Below are positions 15,828-24,453 of a stretch of DNA of 31,957 nucleotides, piece by piece. Positions within the stretch are counted from its first letter, which is position 1, and each line of letters opens with the position of its first letter. A model generated the notes under the pieces. It saw only the letters and a list, made by a program, of their open reading frames with translations, did no database searches and was not told the DNA's origin. The stretch is from Opitutia bacterium UBA7876 (GTDB lineage Bacteria > Verrucomicrobiota > Verrucomicrobiia > Opitutales > Seribacteraceae): NCBI GenBank assembly GCA_002500665.1, contig DLRY01000057.1, positions 534 through 32,490 on the forward strand, written 5' to 3'. The translations under genes were made by a program, and so were the position numbers.

Positions 15828-18281
15828 TCAGGCGGATTTCTTTTTCCGAGGAGGGAACTCGAAGCCGATCCCCCCGCCTTCCTTGAGGATGAGGTTGGCA
15901 TCGAAGGGCCGTCGGGTCCGCTTGGAGACGAAGCCTTTGATTAATCCGGTCTTCTTCTCGGTCACCAGCTTTTGGAACTCCTCGAGCGGTATCTCCTTGT
16001 CGAGTAGTTTTCTGGTGATCCTAAAGTTGCAATCCTCATCCGAGACCTTCCTGTGCCGGGTGCAGAGGAAGGAACGGGTGGTTTGCCTGATTTCGGCTTG
16101 GCACAAGGGGCAGTCGGCTACCTTGGGCGCATCGTTTATTTGTTCCTTCTCGTCTTCCCCTTTTTCGTCCTCGTTCTCGAACACGAAGGAAACCTTGTAG
16201 TCATCCTCCAGCTTGAGGATGGCGGAGAACTTGCGTCCTTGTTTGGAGATAAAATCGTCAAGGGGACCGATCCTTCCTTCCTTGAGCAATTGATCCACCT
16301 CCTCGACGGGCAACCTGCGCCCGGCGATGCTCTTGGGAATCCTGAAGTCGCCCTCCAGGTTCTGGTAGAAGCTGAGTCCTTCGAAGAGGGCCTCGTCGTT
16401 TACGGGCGAACGAAGGGTGGTGTCCTTGAAGTTGTCTGCCGATTCCTTGAAGGTCGTAGTCTTCTCGACGAAATTCTCCGTGAGTTTGGAGATTTCCTCC
16501 ATGAACTGCTCGCGGGTCATTTCCCCTTCCTCGATTTTGCGAAGCTTGTGTTCCCATTCGCCCGTCAGGCTTGGACTGGTGAGCACGTCCGTTCCGGCCG
16601 CCTCGAGGAAATGAAAAAGGTCTTCCGCCTTGAGGGTCGGGTGCAGTTGCGTACCTTCCCGGCCGACGTATTTTTCCTTGATGAGGTGCTCGATGGTCGA
16701 GGCTCTCGTGGCTGGGGTGCCTAGACCCTTTTCCTTGAGAGCCTCGGCCAAGTCCTCGTCGTCAATGAACTTGCCGGCCCCTTCCATGGCCGAGAGGAGA
16801 GTCGCCTCACTGTAGCGCGGAGGCGGCTTGGTCTCGTCCGCATGGAGCTGCGCGTCGATACGACCGGCGCTTTCGTTATCCTCGGGGAGCAGGGGAGGCA
16901 GGGTGTCCTCGGGCTGGTTGTCCTTGCCGTAGATGGCAAGCCAGGAAGGCTCGACCAGTACCCGGCCCTCGGTCTTGAATTGGTGTCCCACAAGGTTGCT
17001 GGCACGGGTCGTCACGTCCCATTGGGCCGGAGGATAAAAGACGGAGATGAAACGCTTCAGGATCAAGTTGTAAATCTTAAGCTCACTTGCATCCAGGCTG
17101 CTCGGGGGCGAATTTGTGGGGATGATGGCGAAGTGGTCGCTGATCTGCTTGTTGTTGAAAATTTTCTTATTCTTCTCGTCCACCCAACCCGACTGAAGCA
17201 CGAGCTGAGCATGGGGAGCAAGCTCGCCGGAGACCGTCCCGAGCATCTCCAGGCAGGTCGGTCCGTAGTCCTCGGGCAAGGCCTTGGAATCGGTACGGGG
17301 ATAAGTGATGGCCTTGTGGCGCTCGTAAAGGGACTGGGCAAGCTGGAGGGTCCGGCTTGCGGGAAAGGAGTGCAGGCGGTTGGCCTCCCGCTGGAGCGTG
17401 GTGAGGTCGTAAAGCCTTCCCGGGCTTTGCGGCGAGCGCTTCTTGGTCTCGGAAACCTCGGCCTTTTCGGCATGGCTGACTTCCTGAAAAATTCTCTCCG
17501 CTTCCTCCTTGTCCCATAGGCGGTCGATACGGTCGTGCTTGTCACCGTCGCTTTTCTTGAAGTCTTCCTTTTGAAAGATCCCCTGATATTTCCCCTCGGT
17601 GAGCGAAAAGTCCGCCGTGATCCTGTAATAGGTGCGGGGAACGAAATCGCGAATTTCCTTTTCCCTCTCGATTACCAGGGAAAGCGTTGGGGTCTGGACC
17701 CGGCCGACGGTCGAGACCTGCCTGCTTCTGCCCCGGCTTCGCTTGATGGTAACGGCCCGGGTACCATTTATCCCGATCAGCCAGTCCGATTCGGAACGAC
17801 ACCGGGCGGCATCCTGCAGGGGCTGAAGTTCCTCACCCTGGCGCAGGTTCAAGAAGGCCTCCTTGATGGACTGGTCGGTCATGGAGAGCATCCACAACCG
17901 CTTGACCGTCTTCTTGGACTTAGCCAGTTCGTAGATGTAGGTGAAGATGAGCTCACCCTCGCGCCCGGCGTCGCAGGCATTAACGACCACTTCGACGTCC
18001 TTACGCTTGAGCTGCTTCTTGAGCTGCTGAAACTTCTTCTTGGTCGCGGCGATGGGCTTGAGCTGAAACTCCGGCGGGATGATGGGGAGGTTTCCGATTT
18101 TCCAGGCCTTCAGCTTCTTGTCGAAGTCGTCCGGCATGAACAGCTCGACCAAATGTCCGACTGCGCAATCGATGACCCATTCCTCGTTTTCAAAAAAGTC
18201 CTCCTTCTTAGGGACGTTGCCCAGGACGCGGGCAAGGTCGCGGGCGACGCTCGGCTTTTCTGCGATGACTAGTTTTTTCAC
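15828..18281 (-). CDS. topB: DNA topoisomerase III (type IA)
   Basis: This 817-residue enzyme breaks and rejoins one DNA strand to relax or decatenate DNA. The Toprim domain has IAEKPSVARDLA at the start and the acidic DAGREGELIF motif (Asp104). The catalytic tyrosine is Tyr327 in AITYPRTDS, and the GLGTPATRASTIE segment is conserved. The C-terminal part holds two copies of a short module (GRIGPLDDFISKQGRKFSA and KTGLIKGFVSKRTRRPFDA) around one four-cysteine ribbon (Cys724, Cys727, Cys740, Cys751). These features favour TopB over TopA. Translation starts at GTG 18281, 35 bases after the aminotransferase gene, with no clear Shine-Dalgarno. Confidence 0.93.
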   Translation of the reverse strand: MKKLVIAEKPSVARDLARVLGNVPKKEDFFENEEWVIDCAVGHLVELFMPDDFDKKLKAWKIGNLPIIPPEFQLKPIAATKKKFQQLKKQLKRKDVEVVVNACDAGREGELIFTYIYELAKSKKTVKRLWMLSMTDQSIKEAFLNLRQGEELQPLQDAARCRSESDWLIGINGTRAVTIKRSRGRSRQVSTVGRVQTPTLSLVIEREKEIRDFVPRTYYRITADFSLTEGKYQGIFQKEDFKKSDGDKHDRIDRLWDKEEAERIFQEVSHAEKAEVSETKKRSPQSPGRLYDLTTLQREANRLHSFPASRTLQLAQSLYERHKAITYPRTDSKALPEDYGPTCLEMLGTVSGELAPHAQLVLQSGWVDEKNKKIFNNKQISDHFAIIPTNSPPSSLDASELKIYNLILKRFISVFYPPAQWDVTTRASNLVGHQFKTEGRVLVEPSWLAIYGKDNQPEDTLPPLLPEDNESAGRIDAQLHADETKPPPRYSEATLLSAMEGAGKFIDDEDLAEALKEKGLGTPATRASTIEHLIKEKYVGREGTQLHPTLKAEDLFHFLEAAGTDVLTSPSLTGEWEHKLRKIEEGEMTREQFMEEISKLTENFVEKTTTFKESADNFKDTTLRSPVNDEALFEGLSFYQNLEGDFRIPKSIAGRRLPVEEVDQLLKEGRIGPLDDFISKQGRKFSAILKLEDDYKVSFVFENEDEKGEDEKEQINDAPKVADCPLCQAEIRQTTRSFLCTRHRKVSDEDCNFRITRKLLDKEIPLEEFQKLVTEKKTGLIKGFVSKRTRRPFDANLILKEGGGIGFEFPPRKKKSA

Positions 18282-18316
18282 TTGGTGGGCAATGGGTTGA
18301 GGGTCGAGTGAATGAG

Positions 18317-19402
18317 TTAGGAAGCCATGAAACGGGGAAGGATCTCATCCATTTGGCCGAGCAGGTGAGCCATCGTATCGGTCGACTCGTCGCCCATGTT
18401 GGAGATACGAAAGGTCTTTCCCTTCATCTTTCCGTAGCCACCGTCGATGGAGATCTTCTTTTCTCGTCTGAGGGTGTCGACGAAGCCGGCCAAGTCGATT
18501 TCAAGGTTGTTCTTCACGCAAGAAAGCGATTTGGAGGCAAACTGTTTCTCCGGCAAGAGCTCGAACCCCTTGGACTCGACCCAGGCGTGGACCATGCCGT
18601 TGAGGTCGGAATGCCTTTGGTGCCGCTCTTCGACGCCCTCCTTGAAAATCTTATCCAAGGTATGGTTGAGGGCATGGATCAGGGGAATGACGGGAGTACT
18701 CGGCGTCATCCCCTTCTCGTGATTCTTGCGGAACTCGAGAAAGTCGAAGTAATAGCCTCGGCCCTCCACTTGCTCGGCCCTTGCGAAGGCTCGTTCCGAA
18801 ACGGAAAGCAGGGCCAGGCCTGGGGGCATGGCGAGGGCTTTCTGGCTGCCCGTGAGGATTACGTCGATGCCCCAATCGTCCTTTGGTATGGGTACGACAG
18901 AAAAGGAGCTCACGGTATCGATCACGGAAATGACCTCAGGGAAATCGCGCAGGACCTCCATGATCTCGAGTAGGGGGTTCATCATTCCGCAGGACGTCTC
19001 GTTGTGGACGAGGGTCACGACGTCGTACTGTCCGCTTGATAGTTGATTGCGGAGTTCCCCCGGATCTATGTTCCTTCCCCAGTCGACCTGCAGGCCATCG
19101 GCTTCCTTCCCGGACCTGCGGGAAACGTCCAGCCATTTGTCGGAAAACGCTCCGCACATACAGCAGAGAACTTTCTTTTTGGTCAGGTTCCGGATGGATC
19201 CTTCCATCACTCCCCAAGCGCTGGAAGTGGACAGGAAGACGGGGTCCTCGGTCTGAAAAAGTTTTTTCAGGTTCGGCTGGCACGACTGGTAGAGCGCCAC
19301 GAAGTCTTGGCTGCGGTGGCCCATGACTGGGGTGGACATGGCCTGGTAGGTCTCGTCCGATACGTTTACTGGTCCTGGTATGTGAAGCTTGTAGTCAATC
19401 AT
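18317..19402 (-). CDS. Class V aminotransferase (serine-pyruvate / alanine-glyoxylate type)
   Basis: This is a 361-residue fold-type I PLP enzyme. It begins with the typical HIPGPVNVSDE and MGHRSQDF segments. It has the cofactor aspartate in VIDTVSS (Asp162) and the Schiff-base lysine in TGSQKALAMPPG (Lys188). The family transfers amino groups from serine or alanine to pyruvate or glyoxylate, but the substrate cannot be fixed from sequence. The gene starts eight bases after panD, so the two are surely cotranscribed. A role linked to beta-alanine or serine metabolism is possible but inferred only from this position. The phosphoserine aminotransferase subfamily is less likely. Confidence 0.9.
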   Translation of the reverse strand: MIDYKLHIPGPVNVSDETYQAMSTPVMGHRSQDFVALYQSCQPNLKKLFQTEDPVFLSTSSAWGVMEGSIRNLTKKKVLCCMCGAFSDKWLDVSRRSGKEADGLQVDWGRNIDPGELRNQLSSGQYDVVTLVHNETSCGMMNPLLEIMEVLRDFPEVISVIDTVSSFSVVPIPKDDWGIDVILTGSQKALAMPPGLALLSVSERAFARAEQVEGRGYYFDFLEFRKNHEKGMTPSTPVIPLIHALNHTLDKIFKEGVEERHQRHSDLNGMVHAWVESKGFELLPEKQFASKSLSCVKNNLEIDLAGFVDTLRREKKISIDGGYGKMKGKTFRISNMGDESTDTMAHLLGQMDEILPRFMAS

Positions 19403-19410
19403 AAGTCAGG

Positions 19411-19779
19411 TCATTTCCCCTTGGGGGCCAACTCGTGGGACTTGTTGTCCTTGCCGACGATGACCACCCGTGGTTCCCAGACGGATGCTTCCTCGGGCTC
19501 GAGGTTGATGAAGGTGAGGATGACGAGGAGGTCGCCCACGCTGCCCTTGTGCGCGGCCGCTCCGTTCAAAGCGATCTCCCCGGATCCCTCTGGCGCGGGG
19601 ATACAATAGGTCTCGAACCTTTCCCCGTTAGAGATGTTTCCGACGAGAATCTTCTCGTGCTGCAGGAAGCCGGCCTCCTTCATGAGGGTACGGTCGATGG
19701 AAAGGCTGCCCGAATAATCGGGGGAGACAGCCGTAACTGTAGCCCGGTGAAGCTTGGATTTCAATAAGGTTACTTGCAT
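19411..19779 (-). CDS. panD: Aspartate 1-decarboxylase precursor
   Basis: The 122-residue proenzyme makes beta-alanine from aspartate for pantothenate and CoA synthesis. It must cleave itself between Gly24 and Ser25 (in DYSGSLSID) to create the pyruvoyl cofactor. Lys9, Tyr22, Arg54 and Tyr58 match the positions of the well-studied enterobacterial enzyme exactly. It is first in the cluster panD, aminotransferase, topB, small protein, lipA. It is divergent from lpxK across a gap of 123 bases, which must hold both promoters. panB and panC are not present. Confidence 0.97.
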   Translation of the reverse strand: MQVTLLKSKLHRATVTAVSPDYSGSLSIDRTLMKEAGFLQHEKILVGNISNGERFETYCIPAPEGSGEIALNGAAAHKGSVGDLLVILTFINLEPEEASVWEPRVVIVGKDNKSHELAPKGK

Positions 19780-19902
19780 CCGAAGATAGAAAAGTGGAAC
19801 TCTTCATCAAATCGCCTTCCTTCCCAAAGTCAATCGATCAAAGAACTCAGGAAGGGGAATGCGGTTGTCAAGAAGGCCATTTTTCTTAGATTTTGGCCAA
19901 GC

Positions 19903-21153
19903 ATGGATACGGAAACCCGTTCATGGGCCAAGAGAAAGTGGACAGACTTCGAAGGTTTTGTCGAAGGGGTCATCTATGATCGCGACCTTTCCGTGTCGGC
20001 CCGTCTTTTCGGTCTCTTCCTCCGGCCTTTTTCCTACCTTTTTTCGGCCATCGTCCGCCTGAGGCTTTTTCTCTACTCGCATCGCTTGCTGTTCAAGGAC
20101 CGTCCCCTCGACTGCCTTGTGCTGGTGGTCGGAAACCTAACCGTGGGCGGGACGGGCAAGACGCCGGTGGTTGAGCGCTTCACCAAGGAATTGATGGCCA
20201 AGGGCAAGAAAGTGGCCATCCTTAGCCGCGGTTACAAGAGTAAGGAGGAGCCCCGCCAACCCCTCTGGCGAAGGATCCTTAGGGGCGGGGACGAAGCCCC
20301 GCCCAAGATCGTCAGCGATGGAGAGACGGTGTTGCTAGATTCTGAGGAGGCGGGCGACGAGCCCTACATGCTGGCGATGAATCTTCCCGGGGCGGTCGTC
20401 CTGGCGGACAAGGACAGGGTCAAGGCGGGCCGTTTCGCCATCCAAAGGTTCGAGTCCGACGTCCTTATCCTCGACGACGGCTTCCAGTACCTGCCTATCA
20501 AGGGCACCCTCAACCTGCTTTTGGTCGACCAGACAAACCCCTTCGGCAACCGTTGCCTTCTGCCCCGTGGAATCCTGCGCGAACCCGTCAGGCATATTTC
20601 GCGGGCGTCCTACGTTTTCCTTACTAAGTCAGAGATCGAGCCCGAGCTTGAGCTTCTTCAGACCATTCGAAAGTACAACCGCACAGCCGAGATCATCCGT
20701 TGCGTCCACAAGCCCAAGTTCTTCAAGGAGATCAACGGCGACGAGGTAAAGCCCCTCAACCTGCTTCATGAAGCCTACGTCGGGGTCTTTTGCGGGATCG
20801 CTTCCCCGCGTGGCTTCGAGCAGCTCATCATGAGGATGTCGGGCGAATTGCGCTTCCGACGAAGGTTTCTCGATCACCACAGGTATGAGGAGGAAGAGCT
20901 CGATCGCCTTTTCCTTCAGGCCAAGAATGCCGGTGCGGACGTCATGGTGACTACGGAAAAGGACGCCGTCCGCATACCTTCTAACTACAAGTCCCTGATC
21001 CCTTTTTACTACGTCCGGATGGAGATTGAGATTACGGAGGGATTCGAGGATTTCGAGGAGGCCGTTGCTGGCATATGCTTCCCCGGGCGCAACGGTGATT
21101 CCGGCCCGGCCGGCTCCCCGCCCGGCGAGGAAAGAAAGTCTGCAGTGGTCTAG
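19903..21153 (+). CDS. lpxK: Tetraacyldisaccharide 4'-kinase
   Basis: This inner-membrane kinase phosphorylates the lipid A disaccharide at the 4' position. The protein has 416 residues. A hydrophobic N-terminal region (about residues 30-60) suits membrane association. Then come VVGNLTVGGTGKTPVVE (Walker A P-loop), the SRGYKSK segment, LADKDRVKAG and LILDDGFQY. The C-terminus carries TTEKDAVRIP. ATG 19903 is preferred because a start further upstream would collide with panD. TTGTCA (19865-19870) and TAGATT (19887-19892), 16 bases apart, could be a promoter giving a very short leader. The gene proves an LPS-type outer membrane pathway. It converges on hemE, sharing CTAG as both stops. Confidence 0.94.
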   Translation: MDTETRSWAKRKWTDFEGFVEGVIYDRDLSVSARLFGLFLRPFSYLFSAIVRLRLFLYSHRLLFKDRPLDCLVLVVGNLTVGGTGKTPVVERFTKELMAKGKKVAILSRGYKSKEEPRQPLWRRILRGGDEAPPKIVSDGETVLLDSEEAGDEPYMLAMNLPGAVVLADKDRVKAGRFAIQRFESDVLILDDGFQYLPIKGTLNLLLVDQTNPFGNRCLLPRGILREPVRHISRASYVFLTKSEIEPELELLQTIRKYNRTAEIIRCVHKPKFFKEINGDEVKPLNLLHEAYVGVFCGIASPRGFEQLIMRMSGELRFRRRFLDHHRYEEEELDRLFLQAKNAGADVMVTTEKDAVRIPSNYKSLIPFYYVRMEIEITEGFEDFEEAVAGICFPGRNGDSGPAGSPPGEERKSAVV

Positions 21154-22187
21154 GAGTCCTCGGAGCGGAAGGATCTTGCCGTCTCCACGAGGGCCTGGAC
21201 GCACTCGATCTTGCCCTGTGGCCTGATTCCGTGGCCTAGGTTGAGGACGTGGCCCGGGTCCCCGTTCATGGAGAGGAGGAGGTTTCGGGCCGTCTCCTCA
21301 ACCTGGGTGGGCGAGGTTTCCATGAGGGCAGGGTCCAGGTTGCCCTGCAGGGCGAAAGGCTGGGGGAAGGTTTCACGGGCTTCGCGAAGATCGCATTCAT
21401 GATCCAGGCTGATCCCCTGCGCCTTGCACCCCGCGAGGAGGTTTACCCTGTCCTTGGGCGTTTTGGCGTAGAGAATGACGGGGACCTCCCCCGAAACGGC
21501 TTCTATGACTTCGTCGATCCATCTCAGGCTCCAGTCGCGGACCTTGTCCGGGGGGCAAAGTCCGTGCCAGCTGTCGAAAACCTGTAGGGCATCGATTCCC
21601 GATGCCGCCTGCATGCGAACGTAGTCGGCCAGCTCGCGGGTAAGCTTTTCCATGAGCTTTGCGAAAAGGACCGGGTTCCCGCTTGCCAGGCTCCGCGTTT
21701 TAGGGAAGCCCGGCGCCGATCCCCCGTCGATCATGTAGCAGGCCAAGGTCCAGGGTGAACCGCAAAACCCAAGCAGGCCTCTTGAATCTCCCAGTTCCGA
21801 CCTAAGCAGCTTGAGGGCATCGCCCACATAGGAAAGCCGGTCTGCTGCGCACCCCGAATCGAGCTTGTCCAGGCAAGCTTCCGACTCGAGCGCGTATTCC
21901 ATCTGAATCCCCCCTTTGTCCCTGAAATGATAGGGCTGGCCCATGGCTTCTGGAATTACGAGAATGTCGCTGAACACAATGGCGGCATCCAGCTCGAACC
22001 TTTTCAGCGGCTGAAGGGAAACTTCTACTGCAAGCTCGGGGGTCTTGACCATCTCGAGAAACCCGTGTCTCTGTTTGAGGGCCCGGTATTCGGGCAGGTA
22101 CCTGCCTGCCTGCCTCATGATCCAGACGGGTGGCCTTCCCTCGTTTCTGCAGCCTAGAGCCGCATTGAGTCTTTGTCGCGAGGTCAT
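21150..22187 (-). CDS. hemE: Uroporphyrinogen decarboxylase
   Basis: The 345-residue enzyme removes four acetate carboxyls from uroporphyrinogen III to give coproporphyrinogen III in haem synthesis. It shows PPVWIMRQAGRYLPEYR (substrate-binding signature), the FSDILVIPEAMG segment, GFCGSPWTLACYMIDGG, the LQGNLDP motif and NLGHGI near the end. The ATG overlaps the hemF stop in ATGA (22184-22187), indicating translational coupling. The stop overlaps that of lpxK on the other strand. It makes the substrate of its operon partner HemF. Confidence 0.98.
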   Translation of the reverse strand: MTSRQRLNAALGCRNEGRPPVWIMRQAGRYLPEYRALKQRHGFLEMVKTPELAVEVSLQPLKRFELDAAIVFSDILVIPEAMGQPYHFRDKGGIQMEYALESEACLDKLDSGCAADRLSYVGDALKLLRSELGDSRGLLGFCGSPWTLACYMIDGGSAPGFPKTRSLASGNPVLFAKLMEKLTRELADYVRMQAASGIDALQVFDSWHGLCPPDKVRDWSLRWIDEVIEAVSGEVPVILYAKTPKDRVNLLAGCKAQGISLDHECDLREARETFPQPFALQGNLDPALMETSPTQVEETARNLLLSMNGDPGHVLNLGHGIRPQGKIECVQALVETARSFRSEDS

Positions 22188-23107
22188 TCGCCTAGGCCCA
22201 GCCAGTCGCTGGGTTGAAGGTATTTTTCATAAAGCCTCGCTTCCTCGGAGCCTTTCTCGGGCGACCATCCGTAGCTCCACTCGACGCTTGGGGGCAGGGA
22301 CATGAGGATCGATTCAGTCCTTCCTCCGGACTGGAGGCCGAAATGGGTCCCGCGGTCGTAAACGAGGTTGAACTCGACGTACCTTCCTCTGCGGTATTTC
22401 TGAAAGTCCTTTTGCTCGCGGGAGAAAGGCTTTTCCCATCCCCGCTGGAGAATCTCGAAGTACGCATCCCCGAAAACCTTTCCGACCTGCTCCACGAAGG
22501 AAAGGGACTTATCGAAGCCACCCTCGGCGTAGTCATCGAAAAACAAGCCTCCGACCCCCCTTGTTTCGTTACGGTGAGGAAGGTAGAAATATTCGTCGCA
22601 CCATTTTTTGAAGCGCTTGTAGTGATCCGCCCCATAGGCGTCGCAGACCTCCTTGGCCTGCTCGTGCCAGAAAACAACGTCCTCATGGACGGGGTAATAG
22701 GGGGTGAGGTCGAAACCGCCTCCGAACCACCAGACGGGTTCCTCTCCCTTGGGGGTGGCCTCGAAATAGCGGACGTTTGCATGGCTGGTGGGAAGGTAGG
22801 GGTTGTCGGGGTGAATAACCACCGAGACGCCCATGGCCCTGAAGGGAGCTCCCTCGAGTCCGGGTCTGCCCTGTGTTGCGGTGGGAGGAAGCGTTCCGCC
22901 CCGGACGTCGGAAAAGTTTACGCCCCCTTTTTCGATGATTTCCCCATTGGCGAAGGCCAGGGTCTTTCCTCCTCCGCCCTCTTTCCTTTTCCAAGAATCC
23001 TCAGTCCCCTGAATCTTCGGGTCGAAGGCCTCGAGTCTTGTCCGTAGATCCTCCTGCAGGCCCACGAATGTTTTCCTGGCCTGCTCGGCTTGTTCGAGAT
23101 TACTCAC
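22184..23107 (-). CDS. hemF: Oxygen-dependent coproporphyrinogen III oxidase
   Basis: The 307-residue enzyme uses O2 to oxidise two propionates of coproporphyrinogen III to vinyls, giving protoporphyrinogen IX, which implies aerobic growth. Conserved stretches include GGVNFSDVRG, SHANVRYFEA, WWFGGGFDLTPYYP, HRNETRGVGGLFFDD, YVEFNLVYDRGTHFGLQSGGRTESILMSLPP and the terminal WSYGWSP. It starts at GTG 23107, because an ATG in a different frame upstream runs into TAA over the start (GTGAGTAA). It is the first gene of hemF-hemE. Confidence 0.97.
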   Translation of the reverse strand: MSNLEQAEQARKTFVGLQEDLRTRLEAFDPKIQGTEDSWKRKEGGGGKTLAFANGEIIEKGGVNFSDVRGGTLPPTATQGRPGLEGAPFRAMGVSVVIHPDNPYLPTSHANVRYFEATPKGEEPVWWFGGGFDLTPYYPVHEDVVFWHEQAKEVCDAYGADHYKRFKKWCDEYFYLPHRNETRGVGGLFFDDYAEGGFDKSLSFVEQVGKVFGDAYFEILQRGWEKPFSREQKDFQKYRRGRYVEFNLVYDRGTHFGLQSGGRTESILMSLPPSVEWSYGWSPEKGSEEARLYEKYLQPSDWLGLGE

Positions 23108-23167
23108 TAAGCATGAGTTGCAAGCCGATCATGAGTCCGACCGCGAAGCGTCTTGAGACAAGGCGCG

Positions 23168-24409
23168 TTACTCCTCGGCTTCCGACTCGGTTTCTGCCGC
23201 CGGTTCCTCGGGGGCAGCCTCGGATTCTGCGGCAGGTTCTGCGGCGGCAGGCGCTTCCTCTTCTTCCTCCTCGGCTTCCTCAATCTCCTTGGCAAGGTGC
23301 TCCTTGGCTTCCTCCAGGTCTTCGCAGATTCCCCAGTCCTCGCAGCCATCCAGGTTGTTCCACATCTCGGCATCCTCCCCGGTGGCCAGGATTGCCCCGC
23401 GCATGGGAAGCTTCATGTCCTCGATCTTCTCGGCGAACTCGCCCACGACCTCGATGGCTTCCTCGCCGATTTCCTCCAATTCCGAAACGTCGATGATGAG
23501 CTTCACGATGCCCTCGTTGATAGTGTTTCGGATGCGGTTGTCCATATTCTCCTTGATGTCGTTCATGACGAAGTTGGACAACTCGTTGGGAACTTTGAAA
23601 TAGAGATAATCCTCCACGAACTTGAAGTACCTTGCGGAAGAGTCCAGGTTCATGACGTTGTACATCACGGCCTCGGTCTTGTTTGGGTCGAAGGGCTTGG
23701 TTATGCAGTCCGCAAAACCCGAGTCGAGGGCTTTCTTCTGAGCCGCCTCGTCACCCTTTACGATCATTCCGAGAATAGGGGTGTTCAGGACGTTGTGGTT
23801 GGTCTTGAGCTTGCGGCGCAGATCGACGGCGGCATCATCCGGCAGGGCCATGCTTATGAGAATGGAGGAGAACGAACTCTGGTTACAGGCGGCAATGGCC
23901 GATTCCTCGTCATGAGCGCTCTTGCACACCCATTCGCTCCTCGAGAAAATATCCTTCAGCTGGGAAATGATGTTGGGCTTGTCGTCCACGATCAGGATAC
24001 GGATTCCTCCTGCTCCAGCGCCGTCTTCCTCTTGCGATTCGTCGGCACTGCGCAGATGATCGTTCTGGGAGTCCCCGCGAACGGCCAGCCTGTTCATCCT
24101 GTAAAGCCTGCGTCCGAGGGTTCGCATCAGCTTTAGGGCCACCTTTGGGTTTTTTTCGCAAATGCTTGCGATGTTTTCCTCAACGTGGCGTACCCGGGAC
24201 TCCGTCTTGGCCCGGATCACGGCATCCCGCTTGAGAGAGAGCAGTTCGCTCAGCTCTCCGAAGATCGCCCCGGCCATGTCGATCTCGCTGATTACCTTTC
24301 CGTCTCTTATTACCTCAAGGGAGCCGGATTCGAGTATGCAGAACCCCGTGCCAAGCTCTCCTTCCGCGAGAACCACTTCTCCCGCTCCATATTCCTGCTG
24401 CCTTATCAT
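23168..24409 (-). CDS. cNMP-binding / degenerate receiver / STAS-like fusion protein
   Basis: The protein has 413 residues and no known name. Residues about 5-105 form a cyclic-nucleotide-binding-like domain with GELGTGFCILESGSLEV and FGELSELLSLKRDAV. Residues about 136-255 are receiver-like, with the acidic pair Asp142-Asp143 and Lys238 in TKPF. The expected phospho-acceptor aspartate is Ser186 (ILISMALP) and the usual Thr is Ile216. Residues about 260-370 resemble a STAS domain (VKLIIDVSELEEIGEEAIEVV), with Glu where anti-sigma antagonists carry the phosphorylated Ser. The tail is Glu/Ala-rich. There is no output DNA-binding domain, so it probably acts through protein contacts. It lies between hemF (downstream) and xylA. 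TTGATC (24448-24453) and TATAGT (24424-24429), 18 bases apart on the minus strand, may be its promoter. Confidence 0.85.
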   Translation of the reverse strand: MIRQQEYGAGEVVLAEGELGTGFCILESGSLEVIRDGKVISEIDMAGAIFGELSELLSLKRDAVIRAKTESRVRHVEENIASICEKNPKVALKLMRTLGRRLYRMNRLAVRGDSQNDHLRSADESQEEDGAGAGGIRILIVDDKPNIISQLKDIFSRSEWVCKSAHDEESAIAACNQSSFSSILISMALPDDAAVDLRRKLKTNHNVLNTPILGMIVKGDEAAQKKALDSGFADCITKPFDPNKTEAVMYNVMNLDSSARYFKFVEDYLYFKVPNELSNFVMNDIKENMDNRIRNTINEGIVKLIIDVSELEEIGEEAIEVVGEFAEKIEDMKLPMRGAILATGEDAEMWNNLDGCEDWGICEDLEEAKEHLAKEIEEAEEEEEEAPAAAEPAAESEAAPEEPAAETESEAEE

Positions 24410-24423
24410 AAGAAATTTACTTT

Positions 24424-24453
24424 ACTATAGTGAATGTGATTCCAACAGATCAA
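24424..24453 (-). promoter_or_regulatory. Possible promoter for the cNMP/receiver/STAS gene
   Basis: On the minus strand TTGATC (24453-24448) and TATAGT (24429-24424) are 18 bases apart, and the -10 ends 14 bases before the ATG at 24409. The -35 overlaps the xylA stop. It would let this gene be transcribed separately from xylA. The match is moderate and untested. Confidence 0.4.

Noticed and set aside
22214..23047. 277-codon plus-strand ORF
   Set aside because: Antisense shadow of hemF, which is identified beyond doubt.
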